From CAZKCI01 sp964551475 (GTDB lineage Bacteria; Auribacterota; Erginobacteria; Erginobacterales; CAZKCI01): a stretch of DNA of 31,020 nt. The notes under the pieces were generated by a model. The model ran no database searches and had not been told where the DNA came from. It saw only the letters and a list, made by a program, of their open reading frames with translations. The stretch spans positions 1-31,020 of the forward strand of contig CAZKCI010000019.1 in assembly GCA_964551475.1 (NCBI GenBank), in the 5' to 3' direction. Both the position numbers and the translations under genes were made by a program. Positions 7,403-15,992 of this stretch are shown in pieces (position 1 is the stretch's first letter; the number at the start of each line of letters is the position of its first letter).

Positions 7403-9001
7403 CTACGGTCCGCAGCTTTCCAGATGGGCTCTCTCCTTGATCATGGCGCGGGCCGCGCGGGAGGAAGCGGGCTCCCTCTCCCCGCGTTCGAGGAACAGGG
7501 ATGTCCCGTTAAACATTAATACCCGGAAGTCTCGGTTGCCAAGGAGATTCTTGACTTCCCGAAAATAGGCGGAAGGCTCCAAAGGCCAGGACGCGATCCG
7601 CCCGGGACGGAGATAGAGGAGAACCAGATCCGCGTCCTCCACGCGGGGGAATACGCGGATCCGGTTGTCCCGGGGCAGGTGGGGAACGATCACCGACTGG
7701 GCGCTGAGGGTTTTGCCCGCCATGCTCAGGCCGGGCAGGGCCCGCGCCAAGGCTCGATCCGAAGGCAGGATCGGCCGCCAGGGGGGAATCTCCAGGCCGA
7801 TAACCAAATACAGCACCACCGCCCAGGCCGCCGCCGAGCCCAACACCGAACGGCGGGAGAAACGCCCCAAGACATCCACGAATCCCAGCATGAAGAAGGA
7901 GAGGCCCATGATCCCGTAGTAAGCCCCCAGGTTCGCCTGGTAGTCATAGCCGGAGGCGACGTTCAGGCCGATCGGGAAAAGTCCGAGGATGAACCAGGCC
8001 GGGCTCAAAAGAGGAAGGTAGCGAAGCGGGGGAAGGAGGAGACGGAAGGCGGCGGAGAGGGTTTTCCTCAAGAGCAGCGGGAAGGAGGAGATGATGCCGC
8101 CGACGATCCCGAGGTAGCCGGATCCCCACTGCTCATAGCGGCTGACAAAGTGGCTGACCGTGCGCGTCTCGGGGTAGGAGTTGGGGATGACCACGTAGAA
8201 GGCCAGCGCCGCCCAGGCCGCCGCGGTGGCGGCCAGGGCGGCCCCCCATTTCCGGGAATGGAAGAGAGCGACGTAAAACCCGAGGAAGATGAGATAAAGC
8301 GGCACGTCCTCCTTGATCGCCATCGCCGCCAGGCACCAAAGATAGAAAGAGAGAAACCGGCGCCGGTGGAGGGCGGATGCCGCCAGGAACAGGAGGGGAG
8401 GGAAGAAAAGCTCGTGGTGAAAGTCGAAGCGGAACCCCTCCCAGTACTTGGGATGGAAGACGAAGATCAGCCCGCAGAGAAAGGCGGCGCCGCCCCCCAG
8501 CCCCCGGCCCTGCCCCGCCCGGGCCAGAGCCCAGACCGCGGCGGCGGCGGCGAGCCCCTGGAGTGAAAGGAGAATCGCCGGGCTCGGGCGGAGAAGGTAG
8601 AGGGGGACGATGGGGAGGAGGATGGGAGAGAAGTGATCGCTGAAATAGTTGCGATCGAGGGAATAGGCGAGCAGGAATTTGCCGTGAAGGGTGTTGTAGA
8701 GGGCGTGATCGATCAGCGAGAAGTCCAGGGCGCCGGTGTCGAAGGTAGCGTGTTGGCGGATCTTGTAGCCGACAAAATAGAAAGCGAGAAGGGCCAGGGC
8801 CAGGCGGGGGAGCAGGACGCTGACGCGGTGAAAAGGCGCTGTTGCGCGCGCGATTCGATCGACGATCTCAGAGCAGAAACGGCTGGGGCTAAGGCCGGGC
8901 CGTTTCCGCCGTTCCTCCAGGTAAGCGAAGAAAGAACCCAGGGCGAGCAGGCCGGCGGCCGCCCGCAGGGGCTTGACCAGCGAAGAGAACGAGATCCGCA
9001 C
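7403..9001 (-). CDS. DUF2079 polytopic membrane protein, start uncertain
   Basis: A 532-residue frame starts at GTG 9001. It matches DUF2079 membrane proteins: 'GYKIRQHATFDTGALDFSLIDHALYN' spread over two segments, 'DHFSPILLPIVPLYLL', and many transmembrane helices. These are glycosyltransferase-C-like membrane proteins of unknown substrate. The same frame stays open for 55 codons upstream to 9169 and encodes a plausible extra membrane helix (FLFLVLILWIVAAPFETE) with no ATG, GTG or TTG, only a CTG at 9163. The true N-terminus therefore probably lies in the repeat zone, or the original start was lost when the 49-base duplication formed. There is no good Shine-Dalgarno sequence for GTG 9001. 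Confidence 0.75.
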   Translation of the reverse strand: MRISFSSLVKPLRAAAGLLALGSFFAYLEERRKRPGLSPSRFCSEIVDRIARATAPFHRVSVLLPRLALALLAFYFVGYKIRQHATFDTGALDFSLIDHALYNTLHGKFLLAYSLDRNYFSDHFSPILLPIVPLYLLRPSPAILLSLQGLAAAAAVWALARAGQGRGLGGGAAFLCGLIFVFHPKYWEGFRFDFHHELFFPPLLFLAASALHRRRFLSFYLWCLAAMAIKEDVPLYLIFLGFYVALFHSRKWGAALAATAAAWAALAFYVVIPNSYPETRTVSHFVSRYEQWGSGYLGIVGGIISSFPLLLRKTLSAAFRLLLPPLRYLPLLSPAWFILGLFPIGLNVASGYDYQANLGAYYGIMGLSFFMLGFVDVLGRFSRRSVLGSAAAWAVVLYLVIGLEIPPWRPILPSDRALARALPGLSMAGKTLSAQSVIVPHLPRDNRIRVFPRVEDADLVLLYLRPGRIASWPLEPSAYFREVKNLLGNRDFRVLMFNGTSLFLERGEREPASSRAARAMIKERAHLESCGP

Positions 9002-9125
9002 GGAAAGGATCTCGGTTTCGAAGGGGGCGGCGACGATCCAGAGGATAAGAACGAGGAAAAGAAAAGCGCCGCCGCCAGCGAAGACAAGACGGGCAGCGGC
9101 CCCGGGCCATGACCGCGGGAGAAGG

Positions 9126-9211
9126 CGGCGGGCGGAAGATGGATTTGAGATTTGAGATCTCAGATTTCAGACCACGGCGGGCGGAAGATGGATTTGAGAT
9201 CTCAAATCTCA
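9126..9211. repeat. 49-bp direct duplication with heptamer repeats
   Basis: A 26-base direct repeat (CGGCGGGCGGAAGATG plus GATTTGAGAT) occurs at 9126-9151 and 9175-9200, offset by 49 bases, which is seven heptamers. Inside are phased heptamers GATTTGA, GATTTGA, GATCTCA, GATTTCA (9142-9169) and GATTTGA, GATCTCA, AATCTCA (9191-9211). Related words recur at 20765-20845. The remainder of 9002-9266 is the possible 5' extension of the DUF2079 gene and the spacer after the dehydrogenase gene. Confidence 0.85.
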
Positions 9212-9266
9212 GATCAACCTCGGCGGCGGGAACACACGATTCCCGCGGCCACCAATATTTCATCCC

Positions 9267-12158
9267 TCATCCCCGGATGAGGGATGAAACGTAGTCGAAG
9301 AAGTCCAGCTCGCCGGCAGCGATCCCCTTCTCGTAGACGTAGCCGGAGGCCAGCGTGGAGGCGAAGACCGCCCGCAGATACATCTCGGGGACGCGTTCCA
9401 GCACCTTCTCCAGGCCGATGGTCTCGATCAGGACGGGCGGGCAGTGGCGGCGGACCACCGCCTCCCGCAGGGGCGCGTTGTCGAAGAGATCGGAGGCGGC
9501 GATCCGGTCGGTCATCAGGTTGATCTTGTCGGAGAGGATGTCGGAGAGGAGCGAGAGGGGGCGGCCGGTTTTCTTCCGGTCCTCCCAGAGGGCCTGGAAC
9601 TCCCGGCGAGCGTTCAGGCGGATGACCGCGACGATCTCTTCGATGTAGCGGACGCGGAAGGGGGGGATCTTCCCCCCCGGGCGGGGCGTCATCATCTCCT
9701 GGAATTCCCCGTCGCTCAGGGCCAGGGCGGCCAGGACCTCGAGGGAGGAGGAGGTGACGCCGCCCTTGTTGGCGGAGGAATCTTTAAAGAGGATGACCCC
9801 TTTCTCCTCCAGGCGGAGCCGCGCCTCCTGGGTGATGAAAAGGTTGGCGCCCTCCACGATCGCCTTGGCCCGGGGACGGCCCTTCTCGCTGAAGAACTCG
9901 TTCCAGTTTCCGATCGTGATCGCCCGGGGGCGGCCGCCGCAGGGGACGAAGAGATCGGCGGCGAGCGCGGGGAAGAAGTGGAAGCGGTTGCGGAACTCGG
10001 TCCCGTTGCGGACGGCCGTCCCGTCGGGAAGAACGATGTCCCGGTCGGCGACCGAGACGAAGAATCCCTGGGGGGAGAGCTTCGCCCGGTCGAAGCACTT
10101 GACCATCAGGCGCTTCGAGGCCAGGCGCCGCAGATCCTCCCGGTCGATCCCGGAGGGATCGTAGAGGACGCCAGACCCGTCGACCACGGCCAGCATCTTT
10201 TCCTTGGAGAGGAGGATCTCGTTGGAGCCCAGGTCCCCGTCCGGACCTCCGGTCTGGAACTTGGTCGTCGTCTCCTCGCGCCAGCCGAGCTTCTCCTGGA
10301 CGCCCTTGACGAACTCGCGGACGCCGTTGGTGGTCATCCCGTAGGTGTCGTGGGGAATCCCGCCCAGCTCCGGCTTCTTGCCGGTGGTGAAGGCCTTCCA
10401 GTAGCGGTAGCCGCGCTCGCGGGCCCTCAGCGCCGCCCAGTTCATCAGCTCCGCCGTCCCCTCGTCGGGGCCGAGAAAGATGATCTCCTCTCGTCCCAGG
10501 CAGTCGACGATCTGGGGATGCGGGAGGAGGAGGTCGAGGAGGCCGTCGACATACTGCTTGAAGATCGTCTCGCCCCTGTCCTGGGAGCCCATCCCCAGAA
10601 GGATCGTCCCCTTCGAGCCCCCCTCCGGGATATCTTTGTTCTTCTGCTGCTGGGTGAAGGCGAGGTTGTAGTTCTCGTCGAAGATGAAGTCGGAGTTCAG
10701 GTCGTAGTCGGCCTGGGAGGGGGAGCGCACCATCCGCACCCCGCCCCGGGCGATGTCCCGGAAGCGGACATGGAAACCGCGGAAGCCCTTCCCCAGAATG
10801 AAGAAAATCCCGAAAGGCCGCTCCGGGTAATCGCTGGGGCTCAAGTAGGAAGGGTCGAGGCGGAAGGAAACACTGATCTTCTCGTCCTTGAAAAAGTTGG
10901 TCTTCCGGATCGACTGGTGGAAGGCGAAGAGGGACTCCAGGACATGGCGCTCGATCTCGGAGGTAACCTCGGTTTCCAGGCGCTTGCGCGCTTTGGCCAG
11001 GGGGGCCTCCGGCTGGCGCTTCTTCAGGCCGGGGTCGAAGGACTGGACGAATGCCTCCCAGAGGGCGCGGACGATCCCGCGATGCTTCAGGATCACGCCG
11101 TTGATCCGGTCTTCATGGTAGGTGTCCTTGGCGAGATGCGTCTTGAAAAGGGAGAGAAGCCCCAGGAGCTCCGGCTTCCCCGCGAGCGCTCGGGAGAGGG
11201 CGGTGTATTCCTCGGTGTAGGTGGTCAGGAACTGGTGGGCGAAGGCGGCGGAGGCGAAGGCATACATCGTCTCCGGGGCGGAGCAGGCGCCGGAGTAGAA
11301 AAGCTCGGAGAGCCTTCCGCCGGGGAGGATCATCGCCATGTCGATGTCCCGCCCCAGGCGGGCGGGGAGATCGGCGTCGGCGGGACGGTTGAGGTAGAAG
11401 GAGAAAATCACCGTCCCGTCGGCGAAGGGTTCGGCGTATTCGCGGGTGATGTGGAGCTCGTATTTCTTCAGGATGAAGGTGAAGTTGGTGAGAAAGCCCG
11501 GCGCGGTGTCGCGTTCAATCCCGACCATGATCCGCGTCTCTTTCTCGTCCGCCAGTTCCGAAACGCGGGTCAGGGGGACGTTCCGCCCCCGCAGATCGGT
11601 CCAGAGCTCCCGATAGCGCTCGATAGTGGCCGGAGGCGAATTTTCCAGGAAGGCGACACTGGCCGCCTGCTCAAAGGCCAGCGCTCTTCCCTGGGTAGCG
11701 ACCGGGTAAACCGGCCGTTTGACCAGGTAGATGCGGAGGGGATGGCCGCGGCAACGGTAGCTGTGGAGGCGGAAGGCCGGGAAACGCTCCTCGATCCTCT
11801 GCTTGATCGCCCGCACCTGCTCATAGCCGTCCTCGGCCACATAGGTGGCGCCGTCGGCTTGCTCGTCGATGAACTGGAAGTTTTCGGCCTGTCCCCCGCT
11901 CGACTCGGCGATGATCCGGGTAGCTCGGAAGAACTCGATGTGCTTGGCGATCTCGGGCAGCGGGGTGTACTTGAAGTAGTAGTCGGCGATGCCCAGGTCC
12001 CGGCAGAACCAGGCGACCTCCCGCCGGGTCCGCTCCCGGGAGAAGTTGCCGCGGCCGAGGATCAGCTCCTCGATCTCCTTGAGCTGGGCGACGGTGAGGG
12101 GGCCCCCGCGAGCGATCTCGGGGAGCGTGGGGAGGGGGGAGGGACGGTTTTTAGCCAT
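9267..12158 (-). CDS. Large NAD-dependent glutamate dehydrogenase
   Basis: The ATG at 12158 has AAGGAG six bases upstream, giving 963 residues; in-frame starts further upstream lack this. It oxidatively deaminates glutamate to 2-oxoglutarate. The catalytic block is 'QQQKNKDIPEGGSKG' (about 503-517) with the active-site Lys, preceded by 'RDIARGGVRMVRSP', and followed by 'FLGPDEGTAELMNW' (about 561-574), 'TTNGVREF' and a Rossmann region (GGPDGDLGSNEI). A 400-residue N-terminal region is typical of the roughly 115-kDa GDH class rather than the small hexameric enzyme. It stands alone on the minus strand, with no neighbour of nitrogen metabolism. Confidence 0.9.
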   Translation of the reverse strand: MAKNRPSPLPTLPEIARGGPLTVAQLKEIEELILGRGNFSRERTRREVAWFCRDLGIADYYFKYTPLPEIAKHIEFFRATRIIAESSGGQAENFQFIDEQADGATYVAEDGYEQVRAIKQRIEERFPAFRLHSYRCRGHPLRIYLVKRPVYPVATQGRALAFEQAASVAFLENSPPATIERYRELWTDLRGRNVPLTRVSELADEKETRIMVGIERDTAPGFLTNFTFILKKYELHITREYAEPFADGTVIFSFYLNRPADADLPARLGRDIDMAMILPGGRLSELFYSGACSAPETMYAFASAAFAHQFLTTYTEEYTALSRALAGKPELLGLLSLFKTHLAKDTYHEDRINGVILKHRGIVRALWEAFVQSFDPGLKKRQPEAPLAKARKRLETEVTSEIERHVLESLFAFHQSIRKTNFFKDEKISVSFRLDPSYLSPSDYPERPFGIFFILGKGFRGFHVRFRDIARGGVRMVRSPSQADYDLNSDFIFDENYNLAFTQQQKNKDIPEGGSKGTILLGMGSQDRGETIFKQYVDGLLDLLLPHPQIVDCLGREEIIFLGPDEGTAELMNWAALRARERGYRYWKAFTTGKKPELGGIPHDTYGMTTNGVREFVKGVQEKLGWREETTTKFQTGGPDGDLGSNEILLSKEKMLAVVDGSGVLYDPSGIDREDLRRLASKRLMVKCFDRAKLSPQGFFVSVADRDIVLPDGTAVRNGTEFRNRFHFFPALAADLFVPCGGRPRAITIGNWNEFFSEKGRPRAKAIVEGANLFITQEARLRLEEKGVILFKDSSANKGGVTSSSLEVLAALALSDGEFQEMMTPRPGGKIPPFRVRYIEEIVAVIRLNARREFQALWEDRKKTGRPLSLLSDILSDKINLMTDRIAASDLFDNAPLREAVVRRHCPPVLIETIGLEKVLERVPEMYLRAVFASTLASGYVYEKGIAAGELDFFDYVSSLIRG

Positions 12159-12219
12159 AGGTTCTCCTTCTCGATGAGTTGCCATGATAGCACCGAGGGG
12201 AGAAAGGGGCAAGGAAGCA

Positions 12220-12463
12220 GCGGCTACGTAACCTCTGCGGATAGCTCGCGGGGACCAGATAACCGAAGAAGGCGGCCGGATTGAAAGCGGCCAGCGCCAC
12301 CACCATGGGCGCGGAGACTCGCGGCCGCGGGCGAGAAAAGCAGGGCGAGAGCGAACAGGCAGCAGAGAAGGAGCATCCGGATGCAGGTTCTATCCAGGGC
12401 GGGAAGCGCCGAGATGCGCTCGCGGATCCGGGGCTGCCTCCCTTTCGGCTGCCATAAAAAGAA
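12220..12463 (-). pseudogene. Possible membrane-protein remnant
   Basis: This lies in the 400-base gap between the dehydrogenase and the next gene. One minus-strand frame reads FFLWQPKGRQPRIRERISAL and then a hydrophobic run (MLLLCCLFALALLFSP). After about 12306 a different frame continues protein-like (AAFNPAAFFGYLVPASYPQR). The switch looks like a frameshift in a decayed polytopic protein. The family is not recognised. The call rests on residue composition only. Confidence 0.3.
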
Positions 12464-12465
12464 GC

Positions 12466-12492
12466 CGCGGATTTCGCGGATTTCACGGATTA
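12466..12492. repeat. Phased 9-mer repeat
   Basis: CGCGGATTT, CGCGGATTT and CACGGATTA are three consecutive nonamers. Just downstream, TGAGATA (12496-12502) and TATCTCA (12517-12523) form an AT-rich inverted repeat in the presumed promoter region of the plus-strand gene at 12563. Confidence 0.7.
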
Positions 12493-12562
12493 TGATGAGA
12501 TAATCTCAGGATAGTATATCTCACTGCTCATCGGTCAGATATCATTTGTCATCAGGCAGAGC

Positions 12563-13816
12563 ATGAGAAGAGAAGATTCGATCCTCCTCGGGTTCGGCGC
12601 CGAGCCTCCCCGGCAGGGCGGCGACCCGGCCCAAATCGATTGGGACTATCTTCTCCGAACTTCCGCCGACAACCGGCTGGACGGGATCGTCTTCAACGCC
12701 CTCGACCGCCTGGGAGTCCTGGCGGAAGCCCCCGAGCCCGTCCGCCGGGCCCTGGAAGAGCGCTATCGGAGGATCGTGGAGACGGTCTCTCTCTATATCC
12801 ATCATGCCGGCGAGCTGGCCGAAAGGTTCCGCGCCGCGGGGCTCCGGATGATTGTCCTGCGGGGTCCGGCTCTCGGTCTCACAATCTATGAGAAGCCTTA
12901 TCTGCGTCCTTTCCGCGATCTCGACATTCTCATCCCCCGGGAAGAGATCGGCGCGGCCAAAGAGGTCCTCGATAACGCGGGCTTCGTCCCCGAGAAGGGC
13001 CTCCTCCCCGACCCCTACTTCGAAAAGCACCACCTCCATCTTCGCCGGATCCACGCCCGGACCGGCGCCGCAGTCGAGCTCCACTGGGCTTTCGATCATC
13101 CCTACGCGCCGACGCTGGTGGACATCCCTTCGCTCTTCCTGCGCGCGCGACCCGCCGGGGACGCCGCAGCCCCCCTCCCCGTCCTTGATCCGGTCGATGC
13201 GCTGATCACGCTCTGCCTCCATCTGTGCAAACACTGCATTTTTCTCGGCGCCTTCACGGAGGAGAAGGATTTCCCCTCCCTGCTGACGGGCGAAAGATCG
13301 GCGCTCTGGTTGATCGACATCGAGAAAGCCCGGAAGAAACTGGACGGCGATTCTCTCGCTCGGGCGCGGGGGAGGGCGGCGGAGTGGAGCCTGGCGGGGA
13401 ATCTCACGGTCTGCCTGCGGGCCGCGGAGCGGATCTTCGGCGGGACAACGATGACCGAGGGCGGAGCGCCGGCCGGGATGAACCGATGGGAAAAAGCCGT
13501 CTCTCGACGACGGATGGCTTTCCTGCGCGGGGAGGGGGGAGGGACGCGGATCGACCGCTTCCTCTTCGGCCTCCGCCCGGACACGATCTTCCGCCCGGTG
13601 CGGGCGCTTTCGCTCGCCCGCTGCGTCTTTCCTCCGGCGGATTATCTGCGGAAGAGGTATGGCGATGGGGTAACGGCGAAGGCGCGGATTCTTCACGCCG
13701 CCCGGACCGGGCGGCGTCTCACCGGCAACCTGACGGATTATCTGCGGGAACGGTGGAAGGCGCGGAAGCAGGGGAACGTCGGCAACGCGCATCGTGATCA
13801 GCGCGGACGGCGATAG
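12563..13816 (+). CDS. NTP_transf_5-type nucleotidyltransferase family protein
   Basis: This 417-residue protein fits the uncharacterised nucleotidyltransferase family PF14907: 'MIVLRGPALGLTIYE' (about 96-110), then 'RPFRDLDILIP' with the paired acidic residues D119 and D121, 'AVELHWAFDH', and a helical C-terminal half with 'LCLHLCKHCIFLGAF'. Members often accompany HprK-like kinases and peptide-modification or polysaccharide genes (HPr-rel-type loci). An HprK-like kinase lies 9 kb away at 22281-23237 on the other strand, so a shared pathway is possible but not shown. An opposite-strand open frame of similar length is a codon-bias shadow. Confidence 0.8.
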   Translation: MRREDSILLGFGAEPPRQGGDPAQIDWDYLLRTSADNRLDGIVFNALDRLGVLAEAPEPVRRALEERYRRIVETVSLYIHHAGELAERFRAAGLRMIVLRGPALGLTIYEKPYLRPFRDLDILIPREEIGAAKEVLDNAGFVPEKGLLPDPYFEKHHLHLRRIHARTGAAVELHWAFDHPYAPTLVDIPSLFLRARPAGDAAAPLPVLDPVDALITLCLHLCKHCIFLGAFTEEKDFPSLLTGERSALWLIDIEKARKKLDGDSLARARGRAAEWSLAGNLTVCLRAAERIFGGTTMTEGGAPAGMNRWEKAVSRRRMAFLRGEGGGTRIDRFLFGLRPDTIFRPVRALSLARCVFPPADYLRKRYGDGVTAKARILHAARTGRRLTGNLTDYLRERWKARKQGNVGNAHRDQRGRR

Positions 13817-13829
13817 CCGTCCGCGGCGA

Positions 13830-14165
13830 TCAACGGCCCCGCGCCGTCTCGAGATCTTCCCGCAGGACGTCCCGCTCGGTGACTTCCCAGTCCCCGTCTT
13901 CGTTCAGGATAACGAAGTAGTCCCCGGGGTATTTGCGGGCGAACTCGTCGCGGTAGTCGAGCGTATAGATCCGCACCGGCCAGGCGGTGACCGATCCCCA
14001 GGGCTGGGCCTTCCCGAAAAGGATGGAGTAGGGCGTGTTCCCGATCTGGAAGTAGTCGTCGACCGCGAACCAGGTGTTGGCCCGGGTGGGATGGACGGCG
14101 CAGCCGGAGAGGAGAACGAGAGCCGCGCCGGCGAACACGAGCAGGGACAGGCCGAGCCTTTTCAT
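13830..14165 (-). CDS. Small lipoprotein
   Basis: A start at ATG 14165 gives 111 residues, with a textbook lipoprotein signal: MKRLG, a hydrophobic stretch and lipobox LLSGC at about 17-21. An in-frame ATG nine bases upstream is equally possible. The mature part is short and aromatic-rich (NTWFAVDDYFQIGNTPYSIL, DYFVILNEDGDWEV) and may form a small beta domain. I do not recognise the family. It should be exported and lipid-anchored. It stands alone, 14 bases from the convergent nucleotidyltransferase gene. Confidence 0.75.
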   Translation of the reverse strand: MKRLGLSLLVFAGAALVLLSGCAVHPTRANTWFAVDDYFQIGNTPYSILFGKAQPWGSVTAWPVRIYTLDYRDEFARKYPGDYFVILNEDGDWEVTERDVLREDLETARGR

Positions 14166-14218
14166 CGGGATCATACTAACGCCCCCGCCGGGGCGGGTCA
14201 AGCTCCGTCGCGCGCGAT

Positions 14219-14294
14219 GGCGCGCCCGATCACAGATCGGGCCTACAGAATCCGGTTGACCGGGCCTGTAGGCCGGTTCTGTGAACCGGCGGCC
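14219..14294. repeat. Paired inverted GTAG palindromes, family B
   Basis: Two stem-loops point away from each other. On the plus strand (14266-14294) CTGTAGGCC is followed by GGTTC, TGT, GAACC and GGCGGCC. On the minus strand (14248-14219) CTGTAGGCC is followed by CGATC, TGT, GATCG and GGCGCGCC. Head, loop and tail are conserved while the five-base stem differs with full compensation. The layout is that of a BIME (paired REP units). Confidence 0.75.
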
Positions 14295-14303
14295 AGGCTA
14301 CGA

Positions 14304-15938
14304 TCAACGGGAGGCCGGGAGATCGGAGGAGGAGCCGAAGAAGAAGCGGGTCAGGTCGCGGATAGACCAGAGGCCGGTCGCGGGGCGGAAGACCGCCGGG
14401 AGGTCGGCGGCCGGCCCGCCATACCTTCCCGGGACCGGCCGATCGCCGGAGAGGCCGAAATAGATCCCGGTGACACCCCGCGAGGCCCAGAGGCCGCCCA
14501 GCGGGCGGAAGACCGCGGCTTCCTCCGTCCCGTCGCCCTCGGAATCGAACGGGACAGCCTCGTCGCCGGAGAGGCCGAAGTAGAACCCGGTCAGTCCGCG
14601 GACCGCCCAGCGAGAAAGGGAAGGCTGGAAAACCGCGATGTCCCCCGTCCCGTCTCCGTCGTAGTCAGCGGGCACGGGGATAGAGGAGTCCCCTCCGTAA
14701 AAGATCCGTGTCAGGTCCCGGATCGACCAGAGGCCGGTCGCGGAACGGAAGATCACCGGGTGCGAAGTGCCGTCCCCGCCGTAATTGCCGGGGAGCGCCC
14801 AGTCTTGGGAACTCCCCATATAGAAGCGCGTCAGGGACCGGACCGACCAGAGACCGGAGGCGGGGCGAAAAACGGCGGCGGCGGCGGTCCCGTTGCCGCT
14901 GAAATCCCCCGGCACGGGAAGATCGGCTGACCCGCCGAAGTAGAAACGGGTCAGGTTCCGGATCGACCAGAGGCCGGTCGCGGGACGGAAGACGGCCGTG
15001 TCAGAGGTGCCGTCGCCGTCATAGTCTCCTCCGCCGGAACGGGCGTGGAGGGGGGTGGGGCTGGGGACGGGCGTCGGAGTGACCTCTCCGGTCTGGCCGT
15101 TCCAGCCGGCGAGCCTCGCCATCATCCACCAGAAAGCGCGCCCTTTCATGTTGCAGTTGAGCGGCTGAGAATGGGCGCAGCAGCCCCCCTCACCGCAGCT
15201 TGCGCATCGATCGTCGTCGGGATGGTCGGCGCACCATTCCTGGGCCCAGTTCCTCTGCACTTCATCCTGCCAGTAGTAGCATCCGTCATCCACGGCCAGG
15301 TCGAGATAGTCGGTCCCGCCCGGGTCGTAGCGCTCGATGTCGTTGAAGTCGAAGAGGACCTTGCCGTTGGTCGCACAATAACTGCGTATCTGCTGGTTGC
15401 GGAGGTGGAGATTGCCCGAGCTCCCGCTGCCGTCCATGTGGCCGGTCATGTAGATGAAGCGGACGGTGGAATAGCTGGACTCGAGCTGAGTCATCAGGGA
15501 GAGATAAGTCTCGATATTCTCCTCCGTGGCGCCGGAGACCTGCCCGCACCAGGACCACATGATCAGGTTGCGGTCGTTACCGATGGTGTCGAGGAGATCC
15601 CGGGTGTTCTGCGCCCAGGTCGTCCAATCGGGATAACCGAGATCGCCGGAGGGCTCGCCATCGTGGAGGGAGAGAACGCCTTCGGAGGGGTCATGGTCGA
15701 AGGCGTAGGGAGAACCGTACAGGCCGAACAGGACACCCATCCCGGTCACGACCTGACTCCCGTGGGAGGTGTGGCCGTAGGACATCCGGAAAAGGGCTTT
15801 GGCCTGTCCGATCCAATATTCCGGGATAACACCCAGATCGGTGCAGGTGTGGTCGATGATGATCGCCTGGGAGAAGGCAGCGGGGACCAGGGCCAGCGAA
15901 GCCAACAACAAAACCGCCATGAGGGACGCTCGGCTCAT
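14304..15938 (-). CDS. Secreted YGHTSHGS-family protein with six FG-GAP-like repeats
   Basis: This 544-residue protein has a signal peptide (MAVLLLASLALVPAAFSQ). Residues 25-280 match the short paralogue at 3901-4827: YGHTSHGSQ (54-62), WSWCGQVSG (128-136), YMTGHMDGSGS (163-173), NQQIR (181-185), DFNDIERYDP (197-206), CAHSQPLNC (254-262) and KGRAFWWMMARL (265-276). A Pro/Thr linker follows. Six repeats of exactly 40 residues run to the end, each starting at a Phe (317, 357, 397, 437, 477, 517) with GLWSIRxLTRFYFG and D-x-D-G-D-G calcium-loop-like parts. The repeats resemble FG-GAP/VCBS propeller blades. It is probably extracellular; the enzymatic role is unknown. Confidence 0.85.
   Translation of the reverse strand: MSRASLMAVLLLASLALVPAAFSQAIIIDHTCTDLGVIPEYWIGQAKALFRMSYGHTSHGSQVVTGMGVLFGLYGSPYAFDHDPSEGVLSLHDGEPSGDLGYPDWTTWAQNTRDLLDTIGNDRNLIMWSWCGQVSGATEENIETYLSLMTQLESSYSTVRFIYMTGHMDGSGSSGNLHLRNQQIRSYCATNGKVLFDFNDIERYDPGGTDYLDLAVDDGCYYWQDEVQRNWAQEWCADHPDDDRCASCGEGGCCAHSQPLNCNMKGRAFWWMMARLAGWNGQTGEVTPTPVPSPTPLHARSGGGDYDGDGTSDTAVFRPATGLWSIRNLTRFYFGGSADLPVPGDFSGNGTAAAAVFRPASGLWSVRSLTRFYMGSSQDWALPGNYGGDGTSHPVIFRSATGLWSIRDLTRIFYGGDSSIPVPADYDGDGTGDIAVFQPSLSRWAVRGLTGFYFGLSGDEAVPFDSEGDGTEEAAVFRPLGGLWASRGVTGIYFGLSGDRPVPGRYGGPAADLPAVFRPATGLWSIRDLTRFFFGSSSDLPASR
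14307..15026 (-). repeat. Six in-frame 120-bp coding repeats
   Basis: These encode the six 40-residue units of the protein above. Repeats 1, 3 and 6 are the closest at DNA level: the block for GLWSIRDLTR is nearly identical near 14350, 14715 and 14955, which points to recent tandem expansion or conversion. Unit 4 (FQPSLSRWAVRG) is the most diverged. Confidence 0.8.
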
Positions 15939-15992
15939 GTGTATTTTTAATATAGCACAACAATCCCCTTGCCGGTCCGGGGAAAGCGGTTA

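Noticed and set aside
9444..12284. Very long open frame on the plus strand opposite the glutamate dehydrogenase
   Set aside because: Composition is that of antisense GC-rich coding DNA (repeated Glu/Gly/Val), with no recognisable domain; the minus strand encodes a full catalytic protein.
14307..15026. Regular repeats suggesting CRISPR
   Set aside because: Unit is 120 bp, in frame and protein-coding, with no unique spacers.
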